The notes below the pieces were generated by a model. That model ran no database searches. It saw only the letters and a list, made by a program, of their open reading frames with translations, and was not told where the DNA came from. From Coriobacteriales bacterium (GTDB lineage Bacteria > Actinomycetota > Coriobacteriia > Coriobacteriales > UMGS124), in NCBI GenBank assembly GCA_017515595.1, contig JAFWFL010000028.1, forward strand, positions 1 to 38,907: DNA of 38,907 bases, read 5' to 3'. Position numbers and translations under genes: made by a program. Position 1 is the first letter of the stretch; every line of letters starts with the position of its first letter. Below, piece by piece: positions 8,820-15,714 of this stretch.

Positions 8820-8963
8820 GGCGTGTTCCTCCTCCTTACATAAGATGGTCAGAACTCATGAGATACAAGCGGGTTGATGCGCTGTCTAGTCTATCCAAAA
8901 GCAAATATCGTTATATCTCAATCTGGGAGATATCGGCCAGAAGCTTGAAAGTATCTGCGAACC
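8676..8963. repeat. Duplicated segment, copy 1 (partner 15090-15497)
   Basis: The segment is nearly identical by eye to 15090-15497, apart from the roughly 128-base deletion in this copy. The similarity covers the first codons, the ribosome site and about 140 bases of upstream sequence, then fades near 8963. Both copies have the same orientation, about 6.4 kb apart. Confidence 0.85.
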
Positions 8964-8989
8964 GGGATATGTGGCCAATTACTTGCCCC

Positions 8990-9206
8990 GTGCGCACAAA
9001 ATGAGACCTGTTTTGACCACAAATTTTGAATGTGTGACCAATTTTACGCTCGAGCAGCTTTTCTCCATAGTCATACCATTTCTGCCGAGAAGAACCCGCA
9101 GCTCAGAGAGATACGAACCCCAAGGGTTTCTCGGCAAAGTCTGTTTTAAGCGGTTATTGGTCACACATTCAAAATTTGTGGACAATTTAGGCTTGATTTT
9201 GTGCAC
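8990..9206. mobile_element. MITE-like inverted-repeat element, no ORF
   Basis: Two 26-bp arms at 9017-9042 and 9156-9181 are perfect inverted copies (CCACAAATTTTGAATGTGTG plus ACCAAT). Weaker complementarity extends outward to GCGCACAAAAT (8992-9002) and ATTTTGTGCAC (9196-9206). Patches continue inward, where TGCCGAGAA and TTCTCGGCA arms are still recognisable. The whole could fold into one long hairpin. No protein is encoded and no clear target duplication was found. It may be a non-autonomous transposable element or a large regulatory hairpin. Confidence 0.55.
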
Positions 9207-9490
9207 AAGGAGTAATAAGTTCGAGCTGTGCGATAGGAAGCTCCTCGTGAGTCACTACTCTACACAACCCACCCTTCGCGGTATTCTGACCTCGATTTAT
9301 AGCGTATTACCCAAAATAGGGTAGCGAAATTATACTAAAAACGGTAGAGAGAACTCTTAAATTGGAAATAGCAAATCTGGTTTTGAAGGTGTACACTACC
9401 AGCCATCAACCGCATCGCGCATCTCACGAAGAGATGGCGGTCATTGTAAGTGTTACGTAGAAGTAAGGCATTACGAGAAAGGTTTGTATT

Positions 9491-11476
9491 ATGAACATGT
9501 CACGTCGCTCATTTGTCCAGGGTGCAGGTCTTGTTGTTGCATCAGCAGCTATGGCAACCACCGCAAGCGCTCTTGCCGAGGAAGCCCCCGCTGCCGAGAT
9601 AGCCTGGGACGGCGAAGCTGATATCATTATCTGCGGTCTTGGTGTTGCCGGTCTGGCTGCCGCTATTACCGCAACCGTTGAGGAGCTTGGTACCACTATT
9701 AACCTCGAGGCCGCTCCCAAGCGTGCCCGCGGCGGTAACTCCTGCTGCACCCAGGGTGTTGTGTTCTGCCCCAAGGACAAGGAATCTGCAATTATTTATC
9801 AGACCGTTCTGAATGACCCCTACTACGTCCCCGCTGACATTATTGACGCATGGGCAGAAGAGATTCCTCAAAACATTGATTGGCTTGAGAATGTCTGCGG
9901 TATGCGTTGGCATGAGCCTTCAACCGGCGAGCCTTGCTATTTCTCACCAATTGGCGAGTTCCCCATGATGACCGGTGCAGAGAATTGTCCCTGCTGGAAG
10001 CCTGTTACTCAGGAATTTGGCCAGGGTCAGACTTGGGGTTCCATGGTAGCCAAGTTTGATGCGCTGGGTTGCCCCGTTTATTACGAAGCCCGCGCTATCA
10101 AGCTCATTCAGGATGCCGAGGGCAAGGTTATTGGCGTTGAGTGCGAAGACGGCCGCAAGTTCAAGGGTAACAAGGGTGTTCTTCTTGCTACCGGTGGTTT
10201 TGAAGCCAATCCCGAGATGATGGAGATGTACAACGCAACCGGTCATCCCAATATGATTGGCAAGGGTACCCCTTACAACCGCGGCGACGGCATGAAGATG
10301 GCCCAGCGCCTGGGTGCTGACCTTTGGCATATGAATAACATCTCTGGCTGTATGCTCGGCTTCAATGTTGTTGCCAACAGCGAGTTTGATTATCGCGCTT
10401 CATTCGCACACAAGACCTGCGAGTACATTTATGTCGACAAGAACGGCGAGCGCTGGATCAACGAGAGCGTTGAGGGACTTCAGGGCCTCGCACTTCATGG
10501 TAAGTATTATCACAACGGTTCCTGGATGGATATGCCTCATCCTGATAACTGCTGGTGCATTATGGGCCAGGGTTGCTATGAGGCCGGCGGTTATACGTAT
10601 AATTACAACAACTTCCCGCATCGTAAGGCTGTTGACGGTGTTTGCTGGAATATGGAAGACACCATTGCCGCAGGTATCACGGTTAAGTGCGAGACTATTG
10701 CCGACATCGCAACCGTTACCGGTCTTGACGAGCAGACCCTCACCAATACCATCAACTTCTACAATGATAACGCTGCTCAGAACATTGATCCCATCTTCCA
10801 TCGCGGTGTTGCACTTACCCAAATGGGCGACCAGCTCATCGAGTACGGCCATGAGGACGAGACACCCAAGGTCAAGGCCTTTGACCTTATCCCCATCAGC
10901 GCGCCTTACTATGTAACCGCTCTCAAGGGCTGCATGTACAACACCCAGGGTGGCGTTAAGCGTTCGCCCAACTGCGAAGTTCTCACCATTGATGGCGAGC
11001 CAATCCCCGGTCTTTACGCTGCCGGCGAGAATGGTTGCGAGTATGCATACATCTACAACGTAGGCGGCAACATCTCCGAGAGCATCAGCTCCGGCCGTCG
11101 TGCAGCCCGCGTTATGCTCACCGGTTCTCCTGCAGCCGGCGTCTTTAATCCTGACGCAATGGCTACCAACGCTCTGCCCAAGCCTGAGGCCGTTGTGAGC
11201 GATGCTGTTTACAAGGATGGCACCTACATTGGCAACGGCGTAGGCATTAGCGGCCCGCTCCAGGTAAGCGTTACCATTGAGGGCGGCAAGATCGCTAACG
11301 TTGAGGTTCTTGATCCCAAGGAGACCCGTGGTATTGGCGACGCAATTGTTATGGCTATGCCCGAAGTCATCAAAGCCGCTAACGGCACTGAGGGTGTCGA
11401 GGTCTTCTCCGGCGCTTCAACCACCTCTCACGGCATCCTGGTAGCAGTTGACGAGGCTCTTGCACAAGCCATGTAA
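9491..11476 (+). CDS. Tat-exported flavoprotein reductase with C-terminal FMN-binding domain
   Basis: The 661-residue protein begins with a canonical Tat signal (MSRRSFVQG, Arg5-Arg6) ending near ASALA. The FAD motif IICGLGVAG is at about 46-54, and the C-terminal FAD contact GLYAAGENG is present. A C-terminal FMN_bind domain (about 572-661) contains VFSGASTTSHG, the predicted covalent FMN site. No heme motif is seen. The fold and two-flavin layout fit fumarate/urocanate-type reductases; the acceptor is unknown. The start is ATG 9491 after GAGAAAGG, with a second ATG two codons later. No regulator gene is adjacent, unlike the other reductase clusters. A strong bidirectional terminator follows. 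Confidence 0.9.
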   Translation: MNMSRRSFVQGAGLVVASAAMATTASALAEEAPAAEIAWDGEADIIICGLGVAGLAAAITATVEELGTTINLEAAPKRARGGNSCCTQGVVFCPKDKESAIIYQTVLNDPYYVPADIIDAWAEEIPQNIDWLENVCGMRWHEPSTGEPCYFSPIGEFPMMTGAENCPCWKPVTQEFGQGQTWGSMVAKFDALGCPVYYEARAIKLIQDAEGKVIGVECEDGRKFKGNKGVLLATGGFEANPEMMEMYNATGHPNMIGKGTPYNRGDGMKMAQRLGADLWHMNNISGCMLGFNVVANSEFDYRASFAHKTCEYIYVDKNGERWINESVEGLQGLALHGKYYHNGSWMDMPHPDNCWCIMGQGCYEAGGYTYNYNNFPHRKAVDGVCWNMEDTIAAGITVKCETIADIATVTGLDEQTLTNTINFYNDNAAQNIDPIFHRGVALTQMGDQLIEYGHEDETPKVKAFDLIPISAPYYVTALKGCMYNTQGGVKRSPNCEVLTIDGEPIPGLYAAGENGCEYAYIYNVGGNISESISSGRRAARVMLTGSPAAGVFNPDAMATNALPKPEAVVSDAVYKDGTYIGNGVGISGPLQVSVTIEGGKIANVEVLDPKETRGIGDAIVMAMPEVIKAANGTEGVEVFSGASTTSHGILVAVDEALAQAM

Positions 11477-11500
11477 AAAGCAGTTAGGAAAGGCGGCATA

Positions 11501-11518
11501 AGGACGGTTCTTGTGTCA
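11501..11518. repeat. REP-like remnant
   Basis: AGGACGGTTCTTGTGTCA matches half of the common REP-like hairpin (GGGGACGGTTCTTGTGTCA). The other half of the stem is missing here. It lies just after the reductase stop. Confidence 0.45.
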
Positions 11519-11579
11519 CCTTTCGAGAAACCCTTGTCGGTGTACGCTTAGACAAAGTTAAACCGGCGGGATAAGTGGA

Positions 11580-11634
11580 ATAAAAACAGAGGCGTATCCC
11601 GGTTTGAAGAGCTGGGATACGCCTCTGTTTTTAT
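11580..11634. terminator. Strong bidirectional terminator
   Basis: A perfect 21-bp stem runs from 11580-11600 to 11614-11634 (core AACAGAGGCGTATCCC and its complement), with A-run and T-run flanks and a 13-base loop. It separates the plus-strand reductase from the minus-strand secreted-protein gene and can serve both. Confidence 0.9.
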
Positions 11635-11700
11635 TGATTTAAGAAAAGTACCAAAGCATTGTGAAGCGGGCTTCTACAAATACCACGCCTCTTCAGCGCA

Positions 11701-12549
11701 TTACTTTGCCTGAGTAATGGGGCCGGAGGGGGCTTTGGCCAGGTAGATGATCATCTCACCGGTTGGAGAGGCGAGGGTCATGCGGAGATGGCCGTCTTGC
11801 AGGAGGACGATCTCAATTGAGAGAGAATCAGACACGGTTGCTTTTAGTGCACCTTCCGAGAAGGTGAAGTTAACAAAGACGTCGCCAAAAAGTTCGCCGC
11901 CCATGGCCACGCGCTCGCCGTCAATATAGATGTCAGTTTTTTCGCCCAAAATTGAAGACTCAATGGGAGCGCCGCCGAGGCTTACATATGCGCTCTTCCA
12001 ATAGCCTGCGAAGGATTCGAGAGAAGCGGCCGAGTCAGCTTTTGCGGGAGTGTAAGAGCCCGGCTCCGTACGATAGAAGACTATCTCGGCATCTGTCCAT
12101 ACAAGCAGCTCTGCTTCAGGTGCAGCCGAGAAGGACTCGGTGGCATCAGACAAGGCCGGCTTTGCAGAGTCGGCTTTGGCATCCTCTGCGGAAGCCTGCG
12201 TAGCAGAATCTTCAAGTGCGGGTTTCTCGGCCGTATTACCGAAATATGCCGCGCCGGTGGTTAGGCTCAGCGGAGAGGTTGCGTCGCCATCGAGCAACAC
12301 AAGGCCGTCATGTTGCTCCCAGGTGCCTTCGCTGGATTCATTAGGGAGAGCAGGGGAGGCAAAGGTATATGTGCCGTCTTCAGCAAGGGTCAGCTGCAGA
12401 GGAACGCCGTTCAGATCAGCATACCAGTTGCCCGCGGCGCTTGCAGGCGGTTCGTTAAGCCCGGAAGCTTTGGCTTCCTGTGCCAGTGCAGCAGGCATGG
12501 GGAGCAGCAGCAGGACAAACGCCAGCAGCAGAACAACGTATCTTTTCAT
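11701..12549 (-). CDS. Secreted protein with two lipocalin-like repeats
   Basis: I do not recognise a named family. The 282-residue product has a Sec signal peptide (MKRYVVLLLA, hydrophobic core, cleavage after about Ala23 at AALA) without a lipobox cysteine. Two beta-rich segments follow: GNWYADLNGVPLQLTLAEDG (about 40-100) and GYWKSAYVSLGGAPIESSI (about 180-275). They are joined by an Ala/Ser/Asp/Glu-rich linker, and both start like small lipocalin-type barrels. The start is ATG 12549, set by AAAGGAGAAAC; an in-frame ATG 18 bases earlier lies on top of that site. It follows the large surface-protein gene by about 90 bases on the same strand, so the two are probably co-transcribed. Confidence 0.7.
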   Translation of the reverse strand: MKRYVVLLLAFVLLLLPMPAALAQEAKASGLNEPPASAAGNWYADLNGVPLQLTLAEDGTYTFASPALPNESSEGTWEQHDGLVLLDGDATSPLSLTTGAAYFGNTAEKPALEDSATQASAEDAKADSAKPALSDATESFSAAPEAELLVWTDAEIVFYRTEPGSYTPAKADSAASLESFAGYWKSAYVSLGGAPIESSILGEKTDIYIDGERVAMGGELFGDVFVNFTFSEGALKATVSDSLSIEIVLLQDGHLRMTLASPTGEMIIYLAKAPSGPITQAK

Positions 12550-12640
12550 GACAGTTTCTCCTTTCATTGTTGGGTACGTGGCTGGTAGAGAGATGATGAA
12601 TCATGCACGCTACCAGCTATGTGTCCCGTAATGTGCTCTA

Positions 12641-15325
12641 TTACTTGCCGTAATCCACGTAAGCGGAATCTGTAGTTACCCAGGTTCCTTTGCTGTCGGT
12701 GATAATGCAGAAGTAGGTGCCCGGTTCTGTTGCATAGTAGGTGGATGAGTTCCCATAACTAATGCTGTTGGTTACAACTTGACTGTTTATCTCAGCCACA
12801 ACCCGGGTAATTTGGGATGCAACGTCCTGCTCGACAAGCTCTTCTTGCCGATTCCTTACCATACCGGTATAGATGAACGCTTCTTCCATCTTAGATTTAA
12901 CAGAGGATGCTTGTTTAACGAATTGTTCTGCGATGATAATGGGGCTTATAGTATCCAGACGCTCGAGTGGTTTTATTTTTTGGGATAAAGCCCAGTCTTC
13001 CACGCGACGCCATTCAAAGGTATATGGTGCCACACCGCCTTCTACTTGCGCGGTCAGGACAAGAGCACTACCGGAAGAGCCGTCAGGGAGAAGCCCGTCT
13101 GTTGGATGTTGGGCGACGATGAGTGGTTTGTGCGGCTTGAAGGGCGGTAGATCAGGAGATTCAGGAAGAGTTTTAAATTGCGATTCGGTGACGGTAACCG
13201 TGTTTGAAAGTGCCCGGCGGCCCGAGGATTCCGCTACATAGAAGCAATACTCGCCTGGTTTATCGACGGTTATTTCTGCGTGCAGCGGGTTGGGGTCATC
13301 CTCGGTTTTTTTGGTAGAATCGTATAAGTTACCATCTTTGTCATAAAGATAGTACACCAAAGAATTCGAGTAGGTCATTGTGCTGTTCGCTATAGTGATG
13401 CCGAGCATGTATTTGCCGGTAACCGCAGACAGTGCACCGCCTTTGGGCTGCTCTTCGATGATAAGCGGCTCGTCATCTTCAAACCATGGAAGCGTAACAA
13501 TAACCGCATTGGAATCTGCCCAGCGGCCCGTGGAATCCTCTACATGGAAGTAATACTCACCGGGATGTCTGGCTTCCCATTCGTAATACAACCGATCGGG
13601 GTCATCGCTGCTTTTCTCGGTAGGCCCATAGTATAATTTGCCGTCATAATAGACCCAATACTTCATTGGTCCTGTACCGTCGGCCATAGTGATACTAAGC
13701 TTGTAATAGCCGAGTACTTCGGAAAGCCGGCCGCCCACAGGCTGGACCGCTATGGTAAGGCCGCCGTCCTCATCACTATGTGACCAGCGCGCGGAGTCTT
13801 CTGGATACTCGCTTGAGTTCTGTCCGGTGACAGTAACCGTATTGGAAAGTGCCCGGCGGCCTGTGAACTCCTTTACATAGAAGTAATACTCACCCGGCTG
13901 ATCGACGGTTGTTTCGTAGTGCAGCTTATCAGGATCATCCATGTATTTTTCGTAAGAAGAATATAATTCATCGTCTTTATAAAGACAATACTCCATCGAT
14001 GATATTGTTGCTACATCGTCCGCCATAGTGATACTAAGTGTGTATTTACCGGTATCCTTAGACAGTGCACCGTCTTTGGGTTGTTCTTTGATGATTAGTG
14101 GCTCATCATATGAAACCATAACCGTACCGGTAACAAGGTCGGAATCTGCCCAGCGGCCTGTGGAATCCTCTACATGGAAGTAATACTCACCTTGGTGCCG
14201 GATCTTTATTTCGCAGTACAACCGGTCGGGGTCATCTCCGCTTTTTTCGATAGGCGACCCGTATAATTCGCCGTCTCTGTAGAGCCAATATGTCATTGAT
14301 CCTGTACCGTCAGCCATAGTGATGCTGAGTACGCGATAACCGAGTACATCGGACAGCCGGCCGCCCACAGGCTGGACCGCTATAGTAAGGCCGCCGTTCT
14401 CATTGTTATTTGGCCGCCTGATGCGCAGCTGAGCAAGAAGCCCTGCCGCGCTTTCAAAAGACTGGGATTCGTTTAACGCAAGATCCCCGTTGTCGATAGA
14501 TTCGGCCGCCAGTGTGTCGCCGGCGAGCCACGCCTGAAGTCCCGTCCAGCCAATGCCGGTTGGATCATGGCCTGCAGCTTGCTCAGCAGCTTCTGTCGCA
14601 GCTTGTGTCATTGGTCCAAAAGAACCGTCTGGCTCGCCGCAGTCAAAGCCGTTTTGATTGAGAAGAACCTGGAAGGCTGCTACGGCATCGCCCTGCTCTG
14701 AGGGGAAAAGAGTACCTTCAAGATAGTATTCAGTTTGCTCTGTTGCACCGCAGAGCGCACATACGTGCTCACGGACGCCGGAAGACCAAGGAGTGGCTTC
14801 TGTGAGGATGTTCCACTCACCAAAAGAGTGGGGCGCTAAAGGAGTTTCTTCATCAAGTGTTGTCCCGCAGCGGGAACAGGTATATCTATAGATACCCGGC
14901 TCTGTGCAGGTAGCTTCCTGTATGACTTCTGAGAGAATAAAGTCGTGATCTAACACAGGAAGATATTCTGTCTCCACCTCTCCACAGCGGGAGCATTGCC
15001 GCCCCAGTATGCCGGGCTCTGTACAGGTGGCTTCTTCTATCGTGAACCACTCACTCCAGTCATGGCCCAAAGCAGGTGTGGTAACAAGCGTGGTGGTATA
15101 GCCGCAGCGGCCACAGCGGACAAGATAAGCGGCATCTTCTGTACAAGTTGCGGTCCGGTTAATGACTTCTCTGTCACTCCAGCTGTGAGCACCTCCTGTA
15201 GCAGGACAGTAGTCATCAGTAGCTTCCTCGGCGTCCACCGGGACGCCTCCATAGATGGCTCGTGCCGCAAATGCCGCAGGCGTCACCCCCACCAGAAGTA
15301 CCAGCGTGAGCGACAAAAGACTCAC
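12641..15325 (-). CDS. Large repeat-containing surface protein; native start disrupted by an early stop codon
   Basis: The frame from GTG 15325 gives 894 residues. The order is: residual signal peptide (LLSLTLVLLVGVTPAAFA); four Cys-repeat units with CxxC pairs near 71/74, 111/114, 150/153 and 189/192 and CTEPG motifs; a peptidoglycan-binding_1-like segment (about 201-258); then Ig-like repeats in A-B-A-B order (about 300-720) plus a degenerate fifth. No LPXTG anchor is seen, so retention may be through the peptidoglycan-binding part. The only good ribosome site (GGAGGAGG) precedes ATG 15352, but that reads Met-Lys-Thr-His-stop. The paralogous fragment at 8819 has Lys (AAA) where this gene has TAA. 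Expression would require readthrough or restart at GTG 15325, which has no Shine-Dalgarno and a shortened signal n-region. It may be a recent pseudogene. Confidence 0.75.
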   Translation of the reverse strand: MSLLSLTLVLLVGVTPAAFAARAIYGGVPVDAEEATDDYCPATGGAHSWSDREVINRTATCTEDAAYLVRCGRCGYTTTLVTTPALGHDWSEWFTIEEATCTEPGILGRQCSRCGEVETEYLPVLDHDFILSEVIQEATCTEPGIYRYTCSRCGTTLDEETPLAPHSFGEWNILTEATPWSSGVREHVCALCGATEQTEYYLEGTLFPSEQGDAVAAFQVLLNQNGFDCGEPDGSFGPMTQAATEAAEQAAGHDPTGIGWTGLQAWLAGDTLAAESIDNGDLALNESQSFESAAGLLAQLRIRRPNNNENGGLTIAVQPVGGRLSDVLGYRVLSITMADGTGSMTYWLYRDGELYGSPIEKSGDDPDRLYCEIKIRHQGEYYFHVEDSTGRWADSDLVTGTVMVSYDEPLIIKEQPKDGALSKDTGKYTLSITMADDVATISSMEYCLYKDDELYSSYEKYMDDPDKLHYETTVDQPGEYYFYVKEFTGRRALSNTVTVTGQNSSEYPEDSARWSHSDEDGGLTIAVQPVGGRLSEVLGYYKLSITMADGTGPMKYWVYYDGKLYYGPTEKSSDDPDRLYYEWEARHPGEYYFHVEDSTGRWADSNAVIVTLPWFEDDEPLIIEEQPKGGALSAVTGKYMLGITIANSTMTYSNSLVYYLYDKDGNLYDSTKKTEDDPNPLHAEITVDKPGEYCFYVAESSGRRALSNTVTVTESQFKTLPESPDLPPFKPHKPLIVAQHPTDGLLPDGSSGSALVLTAQVEGGVAPYTFEWRRVEDWALSQKIKPLERLDTISPIIIAEQFVKQASSVKSKMEEAFIYTGMVRNRQEELVEQDVASQITRVVAEINSQVVTNSISYGNSSTYYATEPGTYFCIITDSKGTWVTTDSAYVDYGK
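12960..14420 (-). repeat. Alternating A-B-A-B Ig-like repeat array within the surface protein
   Basis: Unit A begins GGLTIAVQPVGGRLS and ends STGRWADS. Unit B begins EPLIIxEQPKxGALS and ends TGRRALSNTVTVT. The order A1-B1-A2-B2 shows that an A+B pair was duplicated as one block, and the DNA of A1/A2 and of B1/B2 is visibly similar. A worn fifth unit (KPLIVAQHPTDGLLP) follows. Boundaries are approximate. Confidence 0.75.
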
Positions 15326-15497
15326 CAGAGAAAACCATTAATGTGTCTTCATGGCGTGTCCCTCCTCCTTACATAAGATGGTCAGAACTCATGAGATACA
15401 AGCGGGTTGATGCGCTGTCTAGTCTATCCAAAAGCAAATGCTGTTATACCTCCGTCTGGGGGATATCGGCCAGAAGTGCGAACGCATCTGTGAACAG
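15090..15497. repeat. Duplicated segment, copy 2 (partner 8676-8963)
   Basis: This is the parent copy, covering the first codons and upstream region of the surface-protein gene. It contains the 128 bases missing from copy 1. Point differences are few near the ribosome site and increase toward 15497. Confidence 0.85.
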
Positions 15498-15714
15498 GAG
15501 TCAGCCTCCGGTCACATCCATTGGGACCAAACATAATGTCCATAACGCATAACTTTATATTTAAATTATTCAATTAAAGTACTTTATTATTACAAACAAG
15601 AATACTATAATACCGCCCGCCACGTTCTAACGTGGTGCAAAAGAAGCGCGGGGTGAGAAGGGAGACATCCTTCACTTCGAAGTAGTCGTTTGTTGTCTAT
15701 AAAGGAGGAACAGT
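15326..15714. other. Divergent intergenic region between surface protein and fourth reductase
   Basis: The left part (to about 15497) is the duplicated upstream region of the surface-protein gene, including GGAGGAGG and the disrupted start at 15352-15338. The middle (about 15545-15615) is very AT-rich and probably holds the reductase promoter, though no clear -35/-10 pair stands out. The right end carries TATAAAGGAGGAACA, almost the same initiation leader as the reductase at 342. I see no other gene. Confidence 0.6.

Larger units (their letters stand above)
8669..9490. other. 822-bp accessory intergenic region
   Basis: No intact gene is seen. From left to right it contains a broken duplicate of the surface-protein 5' end (8676-8819), its duplicated upstream region (to about 8963), a 217-bp inverted-repeat element (8990-9206) and about 280 bases leading into the next reductase. 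Short open frames here are shadows. Confidence 0.7.

Noticed and set aside
8810-9004. Small plus-strand frame starting MSSWRVPPPYIRWSELM, with a near-identical partner at 15343-15552
   Set aside because: The similarity is explained by the duplicated upstream DNA of the surface-protein gene read on the opposite strand. There is no ribosome site, and the frames diverge where the duplication ends.
9017-9181. CRISPR-like repeat
   Set aside because: There are only two copies of the 26-bp sequence and they are inverted, with no spacer series and no cas genes nearby.
12641-15376. Alternative start ATG at 15338 for the surface protein
   Set aside because: It reads in a different frame (MVFSGESFVAHAG) and cannot produce the long protein.
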